Both the position numbers and the translations under genes were made by a program. The notes beneath the pieces are model-generated. The model was not told where the DNA came from. It did no database searches and saw only the letters and a program-made list of their open reading frames with translations. From contig CAZYMB010000003.1 of assembly GCA_964648795.1 (NCBI GenBank), positions 62,001 through 126,000 on the forward strand: a stretch of DNA of 64,000 nucleotides, written 5' to 3'. Position 1 is the first letter of the stretch. Each line of letters starts with the position of its first letter. The stretch comes from JAHDDW01 sp964648795 (GTDB lineage: Bacteria; Actinomycetota; Acidimicrobiia; Acidimicrobiales; SZUA-35). Below are positions 1 through 9,318 of this stretch, piece by piece.

Positions 1-120
1 GAACTGCACCCCTAACTCTGCTGGGGCATCTCCTGTTGGAGCCAGGGTTATCTCTGCTGGTTCTATTGGGTCTGGCGAACCGAGGTTTGTGTACGCTTTG
101 AGAGCCTCAACGAATGCCAT
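1..120 (-). CDS. N-terminal fragment of a SepF-like division protein (partial)
   Basis: The ATG is at 120 on the minus strand and the frame stays open for 40 codons to the window edge. The first residues (MAFVEALKAYTNLG) can form a short amphipathic helix like the membrane-targeting helix that opens SepF, and a Pro/Glu/Ala-rich linker follows, as is usual in SepF. The diagnostic SepF core domain lies outside the window. The main argument is position: SepF commonly follows ftsZ, pgeF and yggS in actinobacterial dcw operons. SepF would anchor FtsZ to the membrane. The identity is an inference from context. Confidence 0.45.
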   Translation of the reverse strand, partial: MAFVEALKAYTNLGSPDPIEPAEITLAPTGDAPAELGVQF

Positions 121-159
121 GAAATGATCTTAGCTCAATTGTTAGACCTAGACGGGCTG

Positions 160-801
160 CTATTGCTGACGCTTGCCCAACAAAGCCTCACCCAGGCGCA
201 AATCGGTGGCTCCGTGGCGGAGTGCGACTTTATAGTCACCACTCATCCCCATCGAAAGTCGACCGAAACCGAACTCATCAGTTAACTCTTTAGCTCGTTC
301 AAATACGGGTTCTGGGTCACCTCCGCCTGCTGGACCCATCACCATCAAGCCGACGACATTGACGCCTTCGGTGACGCCCTGATCGACCAGTGGCTTGATC
401 TCGTCTGGGCTGCATCCACTCTTTTGCGGCTCTCCGGTCAGATTGACTTGTATAAAAACTTCAGGATAGGTACAACGATTCGCTATCTCAGACAAAAGCT
501 TAGATGTTGACACACTGTGCCATACAGAGACAATATCAGCTATCTTCTTTACCTTGTTTCGCTGCAACCCGCCAACAAAGTGCCAGTTTACATCGCTAAA
601 GCTTCCAGCTTTAGCTCTCAGCTCCTGCGCATAGTTCTCACCGAAGTCTCTCAGGCCTAAATCGCGCAAGACCTGGATCTGATCAACTTCAAACTTCTTA
701 GTGACAGCCACTATTCGAACATCTTCTGGTTTTTGTACAAAATCGGCAATATCAGAACGGACTTGATTAAGCCGCTCCTCAATTTCATCTAGCGAACTCA
801 T
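160..801 (-). CDS. yggS: YggS/PLPBP-family pyridoxal-phosphate homeostasis protein
   Basis: This 213-residue single-domain protein is a PLP-binding alanine-racemase-fold (type III) protein. K35 in the VAVTKKF motif is the expected Schiff-base lysine. Other family landmarks are FGENYAQE, the WHFVGGLQRNK segment, QVNLTGEPQKSG, GLMVMGP, and the C-terminal LSMGMSGDY and LRLGEALLG phosphate-binding motifs. The family buffers PLP levels and has no established catalytic activity. The start overlaps the pgeF stop by one base (TAATG), so the two are probably translationally coupled at the distal end of the dcw operon, the usual place for this gene (ylmE) in Gram-positive bacteria. Confidence 0.93.
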   Translation of the reverse strand: MSSLDEIEERLNQVRSDIADFVQKPEDVRIVAVTKKFEVDQIQVLRDLGLRDFGENYAQELRAKAGSFSDVNWHFVGGLQRNKVKKIADIVSVWHSVSTSKLLSEIANRCTYPEVFIQVNLTGEPQKSGCSPDEIKPLVDQGVTEGVNVVGLMVMGPAGGGDPEPVFERAKELTDEFGFGRLSMGMSGDYKVALRHGATDLRLGEALLGKRQQ

Positions 802-1463
802 TAAGAGATCCAGGCCACTAGAGCTTGACGCTGCGGATCGGATCTAACACGATGAGAATAGAAAGAATCACTGACCGTTGACTCAGCCATTTCGGGAGCT
901 GGCATATGCAGGGTTTCACAAACATCAACTAAAGCTCTGTGGAGATCTAATGCTGGCGCTCCCCATGAAGTCTGACCCTTAACCTCTTCTCCAAACTGAG
1001 CGATGAGATTCTCAAGCTCGGCTTCTCCGAACTCGTAGTCCTCTACCCCAATATGGGGACCTAGGAGCACTGAAACAATTGAATCGTTGTCTTCACGTAT
1101 TGCTTTGACCGTTTCTTGGACAACACCGCCGACAAGGCCACGCCAACCGGCATGAACAACTCCTAAGTTATGATTACCAATCAGAACTATTGGCATGCAG
1201 TCAGCAGTAGTAATCGAAATCGGAACTCCGGGTGTTGAAGTGACAAGAGCATCTGCTTCGCCGGCATAGCCAACTGGCTGAGTTACTCGAATCACTTTTG
1301 ATGAGTGGGTTTGCCGAACCCAGGTCCACTGATAGTCAACAACGTTCGATCTATTATTGGCTAACTGGTCCTGGTCGGAATCGATCTGAAAATCGCCGTC
1401 GGAAGCTTCGGTAAAGCGAACCTCAAAGAGGCGATCTCCAACATTAAGATTGTGAGCCCTCAT
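801..1463 (-). CDS. pgeF: PgeF/YfiH-type multicopper-oxidase-fold peptidoglycan editing factor
   Basis: The 220-residue protein belongs to the DUF152 (YfiH/YlmD) family. Conserved features are WVRQTHSSKV, the TTADCMPIVL motif with the Cys ligand, VVHAGWRGLVGG with the active-site His, and LGPHIG followed by YEFGE. Family members cleave mis-incorporated L-Ser from muropeptide precursors and have purine nucleoside phosphorylase and adenosine deaminase side activities. The C-terminal motif usually reads CTYS; here it is DSFYSHR, still compatible. It lies directly downstream of ftsZ and overlaps yggS by one base. The product is cytoplasmic, with no signal peptide. Confidence 0.88.
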   Translation of the reverse strand: MRAHNLNVGDRLFEVRFTEASDGDFQIDSDQDQLANNRSNVVDYQWTWVRQTHSSKVIRVTQPVGYAGEADALVTSTPGVPISITTADCMPIVLIGNHNLGVVHAGWRGLVGGVVQETVKAIREDNDSIVSVLLGPHIGVEDYEFGEAELENLIAQFGEEVKGQTSWGAPALDLHRALVDVCETLHMPAPEMAESTVSDSFYSHRVRSDPQRQALVAWIS

Positions 1464-1470
1464 CTACGAT

Positions 1471-2625
1471 CTATTTCAGAAAACTTGGAACGTCAAACTC
1501 GTCTTCAACTTCGTCGTTTGAAGTGAAGAACTCTGAGAGCTCCGTCGAGAACTCAGACGAAGGCATCGCAGGTTCTGGGTGCGGCTCCTGTTTTGCAGGC
1601 TCCTCTGCTTTGCTGGCTGCTGGTTCTGGGTCTCGCAAGTCAATGGTTGGAGCCACCGTCTTAGTCATTGCGTGGCGAGTAGCAGCTCTTTCAAATCCAG
1701 TCGCAATAACTGTGATCTTGATTTCGTCTTCTAGTGCTTCATCTACCACTGTTCCGAAGATAATATTGGCATCTGGGTGAGCAACCGAGTGAATGCGTTC
1801 GGCTGCTTCATTGACTTCGAATAGCCCAAGTTCGCTGTTTCCAGCAATTGTTAGCAATACGCCTTTAGCTCCGTCGATCTCACTCTCAAGTAGTGGGCTC
1901 TCGATAGCTGATTGTGCTGCCGCAAGCGCTCTACCCGTACCACTGGCCTTACCAATTCCCATCAGTGCAGTACCAGCCGATTCCATAATCATCTTTACGT
2001 CTGCGAAGTCTGTGTTAATTAGACCTGGGGTGGTAATAAGGTCAGCTATGCCTGACACACCTTGTAGCAAGATCTCATCGGCCATGCCGAAGGCATCAAC
2101 CATTGAAGTTTCTTTGTCCGCTAGTGACAAGAGGCGATCATTCGGTATGACAATTTGAGTGTCGACTTCATCAGCTAGTCGTTGAACGCCTCGCTCGGCT
2201 TGCTCGAAGCGACGCTTGCCTTCAAACCCGAATGGCTTTGTGATCACACCGATAGTTAGCGCTCCACCTGATCTAGCGATTTCTGCGATTACTGGCGCTG
2301 CACCTGTTCCGGTACCGCCACCTTCGCCTGCGGTAATGAATACCATGTCGGCACCCTGAAGTGCTTCTGCTATTTCTGATGCGTGGTCCTCTGCGGCTTG
2401 TTCACCAACTTGGGGGTCACTACCGGCACCAAGGCCTCTTGTTAGTTCCTTGCCGATATGAATCTTGGTTTCTGCGTCTGACATGAGCAGTGCTTGAGCA
2501 TCGGTATTGACAGCTACGAACTCAACGCCACGTAGACCGGAATCAATCATGCGGTTAACAGCGTTACAGCCCGCACCGCCTACACCAACTACTTTGACTA
2601 CCGCTACATAGTTTCCTGAACTCAT
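1471..2625 (-). CDS. ftsZ: Cell division protein FtsZ
   Basis: This tubulin-like GTPase forms the cytokinetic ring. The N-terminal domain has VGVGGAGCNAVNRM, the tubulin signature GEGGGTGTGAAPVIAE, the T7/NTD region TKPFGFEGKRR and NDRLL. A variable Pro/Glu-rich linker leads to a conserved C-terminal peptide ending DEFDVPSFLK, which binds SepF and other partners. I place the start at 2625 (384 residues): a good ribosome site (AGAGGTG) lies just upstream, and the protein then begins MSSGNYVAVVKVVG. The frame extends nine codons further upstream to 2652 without family similarity. A 114-base gap separates it from ftsQ, more than elsewhere in the operon, so ftsZ may have its own promoter. Confidence 0.97.
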   Translation of the reverse strand: MSSGNYVAVVKVVGVGGAGCNAVNRMIDSGLRGVEFVAVNTDAQALLMSDAETKIHIGKELTRGLGAGSDPQVGEQAAEDHASEIAEALQGADMVFITAGEGGGTGTGAAPVIAEIARSGGALTIGVITKPFGFEGKRRFEQAERGVQRLADEVDTQIVIPNDRLLSLADKETSMVDAFGMADEILLQGVSGIADLITTPGLINTDFADVKMIMESAGTALMGIGKASGTGRALAAAQSAIESPLLESEIDGAKGVLLTIAGNSELGLFEVNEAAERIHSVAHPDANIIFGTVVDEALEDEIKITVIATGFERAATRHAMTKTVAPTIDLRDPEPAASKAEEPAKQEPHPEPAMPSSEFSTELSEFFTSNDEVEDEFDVPSFLK

Positions 2626-2739
2626 TTGGACACCTCTATCGCTATTTAACATTCTTTATGGCGAGAATTTCTAGTTCCTAAGAAACTACACGAGATCGGC
2701 CGTGACGCCTAATGGACTGCGATATTTGCTAGCAAGTTT

Positions 2740-3585
2740 TTATTCTGCTGCACTATCAGCGCCATTTGTGGGCTGTTCCAAGGCTAATTGAGTTTCAATC
2801 CCTGATTCAGGGACCACGACGAGGCCTTGGCTCTGCGCACAACGTTGGTTACGTTTCACCGTTGGTAGCTCTGCCACACTGACATCGACCTCTTCAATAC
2901 ACCGGAGATCAACCCGCGCCTCGATAGCTCGCATGGCTTCAATCTTTTCATTAATTCCAGACGATGTCCCTATAATCACCATGCCCAATGGACCATACTC
3001 GATACTTAAGGTGCCGTCTTCTGAAACAATTAGCTGATCGGCGTCGATTTCTGAGGTTTCTAGCACTCCCATTACTTCGATCAGACTTGCCGGATAGCCG
3101 GTAACTACTTCACCTACGGTTTGGGCAGTGGGTGGCCCTTCAATTAGTTCCACTGAGCCCACTTCGCTTAACTCAGCCAATACTGTTCCGTCTGTTGCAA
3201 TAATCCAGAAACCTGATTCTGATCTGGAGCTCAGGCGAGCTACTTTTTCAACGACCTGAATATCAACTACCCTGTCTTGCCAATTGCGACGAACCTCAAC
3301 GCTGGACAATGCCCCAACTTCGGAGAGGCGACTCTCAACACTTGACGGCAAGAAGTTTGTTATTGGGTCTCCTATTCGGATCTGAGCGACTGCTCGGATG
3401 ACTTCAGCCGGTGTTAGCTCGGCTCCAGAGATGTTTATCTCTCTAATCTCTCCAACCGAGGTTTGGGTTGCCCCTATAACCCCGAGAGCAGATATCACAA
3501 AGAGGACCAGTAATTTGAACTTCCAGGAAACCCTCGGTTCGACCTTTACTCGTGTGTCTTTGTACCGTGAGCTCTTCGTTGCCAT
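2740..3585 (-). CDS. ftsQ: Division protein FtsQ (POTRA domain)
   Basis: The product has a short basic cytoplasmic tail, one membrane segment at about residues 24-41 (FKLLVLFVISALGVIG), and then a POTRA-like domain beginning IREINISGAELTPAEVIRAV. The second part continues through VVEKVARLSSRSESGFWIIATDGTVL, the FtsQ domain. It forms the divisome bridge with FtsB/FtsL. At 281 residues it is of normal length. The C-terminal tail (last ~35 residues) is low in order and rich in Glu/Gln. The gene sits between murB (32-base gap) and ftsZ in the conserved order. Confidence 0.88.
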   Translation of the reverse strand: MATKSSRYKDTRVKVEPRVSWKFKLLVLFVISALGVIGATQTSVGEIREINISGAELTPAEVIRAVAQIRIGDPITNFLPSSVESRLSEVGALSSVEVRRNWQDRVVDIQVVEKVARLSSRSESGFWIIATDGTVLAELSEVGSVELIEGPPTAQTVGEVVTGYPASLIEVMGVLETSEIDADQLIVSEDGTLSIEYGPLGMVIIGTSSGINEKIEAMRAIEARVDLRCIEEVDVSVAELPTVKRNQRCAQSQGLVVVPESGIETQLALEQPTNGADSAAE

Positions 3586-3617
3586 TACAGCTTTAAAAGT
3601 TACCGCAGCGGCAACGC

Positions 3618-4544
3618 CTAGGGGTTGATATCTTCATCGAATCCAATGAGCTTGTTCTCTACACGCAGCTCTAGCCCGTCTGACTCCTTAATGACACCCT
3701 TAATATGGCTGATAAGGGCGTAAACGTCATCCGCTGAGCCATCGGCTCCAGCTTGTATAAAGTTTGAGTGCTTGTCGGAAACCATGGCTGTGTTTAAGAC
3801 ATAACCCTTGAGACCAGCTGCCTCAATCAGTTTGGCTGAATGATTTCCTTCAGGGTTAGCAAAGACGCTGCCGGCGTTTTGCCCTCCAGGTTGATTGGCT
3901 CGACGCCACTGGACTATTTCGCTCAGCTCAGCCTTTGATTTGTCATAGTCGCCTGGATCTAGACCTAGGGTTGCTTCGACCACAATCTCGTTAGATGAGA
4001 TGTTCGAGGTTCTGTAACCAAGCTCGAGTTGATCCGGCGTCTTTGTATGCAACTCCCCCGTCGCTAGATCAAAGACTTTGACTTCAGTTAACGAAGCAGC
4101 CATATCAGACCCGTGGCCGCCAGCGTTCATACGCACGCCGCCACCGATTGAACCTGGGACACCAACCGCCCACTCAAAACCAGTAAGAGCTGCGTCGACA
4201 CTTTTGCGTGCCACAATTGGCATGAAGGTAATTCCACCGGCTCGGACAACTGTTTCAGTGATATCAACAAAGTCAAATTCTTTACCGAGCTTTATCGCAA
4301 TCCCATCAAAGCCATTATCAGAGACCAACATGTTTGATCCTTTACCAACAACCAAAATGTTAAGTCCGGTATCTGCGCTCACCTTGGCAATCGATTCAAG
4401 CTCTCCCATAGCGTGAACTTCAACAAATACGCCAGCATCTCCACCGACACGGTAGGTGCAGTGATTTCCTAGATTTTCAGATCTTGTAGCATCTAGGCCC
4501 AGCGCCAAAAGCTGGTTTAGTGCTTCATCATATTTAGCTTCCAA
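3618..4544 (-). CDS. murB: UDP-N-acetylenolpyruvoylglucosamine reductase MurB
   Basis: This FAD-dependent reductase makes UDP-MurNAc. An FAD-binding segment carries VVGKGSNMLVSD near residue 70, followed by the substrate region FEWAVGVPGSIGGGVRMNAGGHG, and the C-terminal domain has QPGGQNAGSVFANPEG with the catalytic-loop Ser and LIEAAGLKG. At 308 residues it matches the shorter (type II) MurB class. It overlaps the murC end by 11 bases. Its position after murC, before ftsQ, is common in Gram-positive dcw clusters. Confidence 0.95.
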   Translation of the reverse strand: MEAKYDEALNQLLALGLDATRSENLGNHCTYRVGGDAGVFVEVHAMGELESIAKVSADTGLNILVVGKGSNMLVSDNGFDGIAIKLGKEFDFVDITETVVRAGGITFMPIVARKSVDAALTGFEWAVGVPGSIGGGVRMNAGGHGSDMAASLTEVKVFDLATGELHTKTPDQLELGYRTSNISSNEIVVEATLGLDPGDYDKSKAELSEIVQWRRANQPGGQNAGSVFANPEGNHSAKLIEAAGLKGYVLNTAMVSDKHSNFIQAGADGSADDVYALISHIKGVIKESDGLELRVENKLIGFDEDINP

Positions 4545-5925
4545 CTAAGTCCTCCAGTACCCAGTCTGCCATTTTGGTTAGATCTCCTGCCCCGAGTGTC
4601 AAACAAAGATCTCCTTCAGCGAGTTCTGCACCCAAATAAGAGCGAACATCTTCTAGGTTCTCTATGTAGGTTAGGTCAACTCCTGGGTCATCTGCCCTGA
4701 CCTGGTTGGCCACTAGTTCACCGGTTATACCTTCACGTGGCTCTTCACCACTCGAGTAGATTCCGGTTACCACTAGTTTGTCGGCTGAAGAAAAGCAGTT
4801 TCCGAACTCTTTGTAGAGACTTTGGGTTCGAGAGTACCGGTGAGGCTGATACGCCACGACTAAGCGTTTAGGTTCACTTGACTTTGCTGCGCTAATTGCA
4901 GCTGCGACTTCTGTTGGCAGGTGTGCATAATCGTCGACGAAGACGATCCCGTTTTGGGTGCCACGAAACTCGTATCGTCTGCCTACCCCGGCGAAATCTG
5001 TTGCCGCAGTTGTTGCAGAAGCAGCGTCAACTCCGACTGCGACAGCTAACGCTACTGCGCCGGCAGCATTTAGTGCATTGTGTTTGCCAGGATGGCGCAA
5101 CTTGACCGGGTAATCGGTTCCAGCAATGTTTAGTTGGAACGCTGAACCTAGGCCGTCGGGTGCATAGCTGTGTATGCGAACATCTGCATCTTCTGCAAAG
5201 CCATACCAATGTGCATCTATGTCATCTAGGTCCATCGAGGAACGCAACTCGACACAGCCTCGATCATCGGCGCACAACACAACTGGGCCCTTGGCGCTTG
5301 CAATAAAGTCTCGAAAGGCCTGCACCATTGCTTCTTCAGTGCCGTAGAACTCGAGATGATCTTTTTCTATGTTAGTGACGACACAGGCCGAGTTATTTAG
5401 GGTTAGGAAGGTGCCATCAGACTCGTCTGCTTCGACTATTAGTTGTTTGCCGGCGCCTAGTCTGGCGCCGGTATCGAACTCGGCGAGCTTGCCGCCAATT
5501 ATGAAGCTCGGATCTAGGCCTGCTCGCATAAAGATTGAGGCCACCATAGACGATGTCGTTGTCTTGCCGTGTGTACCGGCAATCAGCAGTGATTCAAATA
5601 GCTGAGTTACTGCTGCCAACGTTTGTGCTCGAGTGTATACCGGAAGGCCCGCAGCTTTGGCTGCAACTATCTCTGGGTTATCAGTACCAATTGCGGTTGA
5701 GTGCGTGACTATCTCGACACCGTCAATGTTGGGTGCTGCGTGACCGATCGAAACGTTAATACCTAACGCTAGAAGTTCATCGGTCATGGCCGATGATGCT
5801 GCGTCACTACCACTTACCACATAGCCACTTGAATGCAAGATTTTGGCAATGGCGCTCATTCCGGCCCCACCAATTCCAATAATATGGACCTTCGCCCCAG
5901 CATTTAGAGTGATTGCGTCGCTCAT
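4534..5925 (-). CDS. murC: UDP-N-acetylmuramate--L-alanine ligase MurC
   Basis: This Mur ligase adds L-Ala to UDP-MurNAc. The N-terminal Rossmann domain starts with IIGIGGAGMSAIAKIL, the ATP-binding P-loop is AGTHGKTTTSSMVA (about residues 117-130), and the central domain has VVEADESDGTFL and the NIEKDHLEFYG motif. The C-terminal domain contains DDYAHLPTEV and YQPHRYSRT. It is full length at 463 residues. It overlaps murG by four bases (ATGA) and murB by 11. It is the only amino-acid-adding Mur ligase here besides MurE; MurD and MurF are not in the cluster. Confidence 0.97.
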   Translation of the reverse strand: MSDAITLNAGAKVHIIGIGGAGMSAIAKILHSSGYVVSGSDAASSAMTDELLALGINVSIGHAAPNIDGVEIVTHSTAIGTDNPEIVAAKAAGLPVYTRAQTLAAVTQLFESLLIAGTHGKTTTSSMVASIFMRAGLDPSFIIGGKLAEFDTGARLGAGKQLIVEADESDGTFLTLNNSACVVTNIEKDHLEFYGTEEAMVQAFRDFIASAKGPVVLCADDRGCVELRSSMDLDDIDAHWYGFAEDADVRIHSYAPDGLGSAFQLNIAGTDYPVKLRHPGKHNALNAAGAVALAVAVGVDAASATTAATDFAGVGRRYEFRGTQNGIVFVDDYAHLPTEVAAAISAAKSSEPKRLVVAYQPHRYSRTQSLYKEFGNCFSSADKLVVTGIYSSGEEPREGITGELVANQVRADDPGVDLTYIENLEDVRSYLGAELAEGDLCLTLGAGDLTKMADWVLEDLVGS

Positions 5926-7016
5926 ATTGTTAGTCCGCCTTCTGTGATCAACATATCTGCAACTGCACTGGCAGCATCTGGGCGTGCGACGGCCAAAGCT
6001 GCTCTGGACATCGCTTGCCTCGTCTCAGGAATCTCGGTTACTTCATCTAAGATATCCAGCAATCTGGGTCCAGACAGTTCTGCATCACTTAGTAAAATGG
6101 CGGCACCATCTTTTTCAAGCTCTCGTGCATTGTGCGTCTGATGGTCTTTTGGTGCTCCGGGAAGTGGAATGAGAATCGACGGGACCCCTGCTATAGCAAG
6201 CTCAGATACTGTCGATGCCCCTGCTCTGCATATTGCTACGTCAGCCGCTGCTAAAAGACGCTGCATGTTTGTTTCGTATTCGATTACTCGATAGTTCTTG
6301 CCACCGTTAGTTTGATGATCTGCAAAGTCTCGTTTGCCAACTACGTGATAAACGAAGTACTCGGGTCTGTCAAGAATCAGGTCTGCCATATCTCTCACAG
6401 CGTTATTTACTGAACGTGCCCCGAGCGATCCTGACCATACAGCTATGAGACGCTGGTGGTCAGCTACCCCAAGGGCTGCTCTAGCTTGTAGCCTACGATC
6501 AAGGTCGAGGCCCAGTATCGATGAACGGATTGGGTTACCGGTCACTTCGCCGGGTAAATCTGTGGCAGCAAACGGCAACGCACAGTTGGCCGCGAACTTT
6601 GACAAGAACTTGTTTGTCGAGCTTGCCCTAGCGTTCTGTTCAGTGACGACAACGGGTATCCGTCGTAGTATCGCTCCGATAGAAGCTGGCATTGCAGCGT
6701 AGCCTCCAAGCGAGAGCACTACTTTTGGCTTGGTTGATGAAATTAGTTTGATTCCTTGGCCAATACCTTTGACTAAGGACATGGCTGACTTGAGCGATGT
6801 TAGTGAGATCTTGCGAGCCACTCCTCGACCGTCGAGTGTTTCTATTTTGAACCCTGCCGCTGGAACAAGTTCGCCTTCGCTCCCTCGAGAAGAACCAACA
6901 AACAAAATTGACTCTGTCGACATGCCTTTGGCCACTAACGCTTCAGCGACTGCAATTCCAGGGTTGGTGTGTCCAGCGGTTCCCCCGCCAGCTATGACTA
7001 CTTCGACCTGACTCAT
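5922..7016 (-). CDS. murG: Lipid II synthase MurG (GlcNAc transferase)
   Basis: This GT28 glycosyltransferase transfers GlcNAc to lipid I on the inner membrane face. Recognisable motifs are AGGGTAGHTNPGIAVAE near the N-terminus, LSLGGYAAMP, VTEQNARASSTNK, GNPIR, WSGSLGARSVNNAV, and the UDP-GlcNAc site CRAGASTVSELAIAGVPSILIPLP followed by DHQTHNA. At 364 residues it is of normal length. Four-base overlaps join it to ftsW upstream and murC downstream. Confidence 0.97.
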   Translation of the reverse strand: MSQVEVVIAGGGTAGHTNPGIAVAEALVAKGMSTESILFVGSSRGSEGELVPAAGFKIETLDGRGVARKISLTSLKSAMSLVKGIGQGIKLISSTKPKVVLSLGGYAAMPASIGAILRRIPVVVTEQNARASSTNKFLSKFAANCALPFAATDLPGEVTGNPIRSSILGLDLDRRLQARAALGVADHQRLIAVWSGSLGARSVNNAVRDMADLILDRPEYFVYHVVGKRDFADHQTNGGKNYRVIEYETNMQRLLAAADVAICRAGASTVSELAIAGVPSILIPLPGAPKDHQTHNARELEKDGAAILLSDAELSGPRLLDILDEVTEIPETRQAMSRAALAVARPDAASAVADMLITEGGLTI

Positions 7017-8242
7017 GTCTTAACTTTGGCCCGTCGAGCAACATTTGTGATAATTCCTGCTGCTGTCAACATCATCACTAGCGAGGAGCCACCGGCTGAC
7101 ACAAACGGCAACGGCACACCTGTTGTTGGAAGAACTCCAATCACGACTCCGATGTTAAGAAATGCTTGCATTGTTATTAGTGCCGTAAAACCGGCAGCGA
7201 GGAGCATGCCGAATCGCTCAGGGGCATTCATTGCCGCCCTAAACCCAAACCATGCAACTAAAAGGTAGAAACCAATGACTGCAGTTGAGCCAACTAAGCC
7301 AGTTTCTTCGGCCAAGTTGGCGAAGATAAAGTCAGATTCTACTTCTGGCAGGAAACCATACTTGGCTCTACCCGCTCCAATTCCTACGCCCGTTAGGCCG
7401 CCACTGGCGGCGGCCACTTGAGATTGCACCGGCTGGAACGCTCCCGCATCTAAGTTAGAGAGCGGGTCGAAGAATGCTTGCAGTCGACGCACAGCGTGGT
7501 CACTTGTCAATACCGCCGCTGTGAACACTGCGCCACCTGCTGCGGCCCAACCTGTTAAATAACGCAGCCGTGAGCCAGCAACAAATAGCATGATTACAGA
7601 GGTCAGCCCTAACACAACGATGGTGCCAAGCTTTGGCTGTAGCAGCAGCAGCAGTGAGTATGTAGCCAGCACAAGCATAGTAGGCCGTACTGTCATTTCT
7701 GGGCGGTTCATGCGACGTTCTCGCAGAGTGAGCAAGTGAGCAATGAAGACGACAAGAACGAATTTAGCGATCTCGGCTGGCTGTATAACCAAAGGGCCGA
7801 TACCTAGCCATCGAGAAGAACCGTTCGCGTTAATTCCAATACCTGGGATCAACACAGCTACTAACAGACCAACTGATACAACCAACATTGGGGTAACGAC
7901 TTTACGAAGCAACCGGTAGTCGAGTCGAGACGCCACAAAGAAACCAACTGCACCGATTGCTGCCCAAGTTAGTTGACGCCGAAACAACCCTAGGGCGTCG
8001 CCGTTTTCGAAGTGACCGGCAACCGACGATGCAGAAAGCAAGATGATTAGACCAAACGCTGTCATGCATGCAAATAGAACTGAGAGATAAAGTGCGTGCA
8101 CTTGGCCGATTTGAGTTGTGCGTATTGAAGGTGCCCGGCGAGACTTCTTTGTCGTAGATGTCTTGGAACTATTTTTCGTTCTACGCTTTTGCTGTACTGC
8201 AGCCTTCTTAGGAATGTAATAAGACTTTCTGCCAGTGCTCAC
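7013..8242 (-). CDS. ftsW: SEDS peptidoglycan polymerase FtsW
   Basis: This multi-pass SEDS-family glycosyltransferase polymerises septal lipid II together with FtsI. About ten hydrophobic segments follow a ~45-residue cytoplasmic extension very rich in Lys, Arg, Ser and Thr (KKAAVQQKRRTKNSS). SEDS motifs include GSSRWLGIGPLVIQPAE, the LQPKLGT segment, the large loop with QPVQSQVAAASGGLTGVGIG and FIFANLAEETG, and the end motif TTGVPLPFVSAGGSSL. The basic tail is longer than in typical FtsW. In this operon the gene abuts mraY with a four-base overlap, leaving no room for murD. Confidence 0.95.
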   Translation of the reverse strand: MSTGRKSYYIPKKAAVQQKRRTKNSSKTSTTKKSRRAPSIRTTQIGQVHALYLSVLFACMTAFGLIILLSASSVAGHFENGDALGLFRRQLTWAAIGAVGFFVASRLDYRLLRKVVTPMLVVSVGLLVAVLIPGIGINANGSSRWLGIGPLVIQPAEIAKFVLVVFIAHLLTLRERRMNRPEMTVRPTMLVLATYSLLLLLQPKLGTIVVLGLTSVIMLFVAGSRLRYLTGWAAAGGAVFTAAVLTSDHAVRRLQAFFDPLSNLDAGAFQPVQSQVAAASGGLTGVGIGAGRAKYGFLPEVESDFIFANLAEETGLVGSTAVIGFYLLVAWFGFRAAMNAPERFGMLLAAGFTALITMQAFLNIGVVIGVLPTTGVPLPFVSAGGSSLVMMLTAAGIITNVARRAKVKT

Positions 8243-9318
8243 GAGATCACCGCCTGATAGTCAGCGTAAAACAGCACTAACCCCATCAGAGTAAGCGTTC
8301 CAGCTATGAGCCAGAACCTTGTGATTACCTTTGTTTCTTGCCAGCCGCCAAGTTCGAAGTGGTGGTGTATTGGCGCCATCCGGAACAGTCTCTTACCTTT
8401 GCTGACCTTGAAGAAGGCAACTTGGAACATCACCGATGCCGTTTCGAGAACGAATACTCCACCAATAATCGGCAAGAGTAAATGCGTGCCCGTAGTGAGG
8501 GCTAAACCAGCTAGGGCTGTGCCGATAGCCAGTGAACCAGTATCTCCCATGAAGATTTCTGCGGGCGCAGCATTGAACCATAAGAAGCCAGCGCACGCCG
8601 CTAACATTGCTGCTGCGACCACCGCTAAGTCCAGTCCGTGCTCGACTTGATAGATTGCCTCACCAACGTCTAGTCGAACTGTTTGGCGAAAGATCCAAAA
8701 GCTAATTACTGCATAAGCACCGAATGAGATTATCCCCGATCCTGCGGCCAGGCCATCTAGACCGTCGGTGAGGTTCACAGCGTTTGATGTTGCGTAAATA
8801 ATTAGCACCGCCCAGATGACCCAACCCACCGGACCAAGATCGATGCCGAACAGTCCGTTGCGAGCAAAACCGAGCTCGGTTGAAACGCTCGTGTAGGTGA
8901 CGGTGAGCACTGCAAAGCCTATTGCCACCAATAGCAGCCCTGCTGTTTTGAGTTTGGCGTTTAACCCCAAGTTGCGTTCTCTAGAGATTTTGATCCAGTC
9001 GTCGAGAAACCCGACGAAGCCTGCGAAACATGTTGCACCAATGACCAATAGGCCCGATCGCGTAAACGGACTGAAGACTCCGTCAGCTCGCCCAATAAAC
9101 GATGAGATTAAACCGCTGAGCACATAGCCGAGTAATGCTCCCAGGACTATGGCCAAGCCCCCCATGGTTGGAGTACCAGTTTTGGTCATATGGCCTTGTG
9201 GACCGTCTTCACGGATTGGCTGTCCAATCCTGGAGATGCGCAGGATATCTATTAGTAGACGAGTGAGGAATGCAGAAGAGATTGCACCGATTAGCACAGC
9301 CATGAGGATTCTGATCAT
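8239..9318 (-). CDS. mraY: Phospho-MurNAc-pentapeptide translocase MraY
   Basis: This integral-membrane phosphotransferase forms lipid I from UDP-MurNAc-pentapeptide and undecaprenyl phosphate. Signatures are KTGTPTMGGLAI in the first cytoplasmic loop, GFLDDWIK with the paired Asp, NAVNLTDGLDGLAAG, EIFMGDTGSLAIG, and RMAPIHHHFELGGWQETKV in the last cytoplasmic loop. About ten membrane segments and 359 residues match the family. It overlaps murE and ftsW by four bases each, so the flanking murF and murD of the textbook order are missing. Confidence 0.97.
   Translation of the reverse strand: MIRILMAVLIGAISSAFLTRLLIDILRISRIGQPIREDGPQGHMTKTGTPTMGGLAIVLGALLGYVLSGLISSFIGRADGVFSPFTRSGLLVIGATCFAGFVGFLDDWIKISRERNLGLNAKLKTAGLLLVAIGFAVLTVTYTSVSTELGFARNGLFGIDLGPVGWVIWAVLIIYATSNAVNLTDGLDGLAAGSGIISFGAYAVISFWIFRQTVRLDVGEAIYQVEHGLDLAVVAAAMLAACAGFLWFNAAPAEIFMGDTGSLAIGTALAGLALTTGTHLLLPIIGGVFVLETASVMFQVAFFKVSKGKRLFRMAPIHHHFELGGWQETKVITRFWLIAGTLTLMGLVLFYADYQAVIS

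Noticed and set aside
2650..2710. Short palindromes in the ftsQ-ftsZ gap as a regulatory site
   Set aside because: The pairings are short and imperfect and cannot be told from chance.
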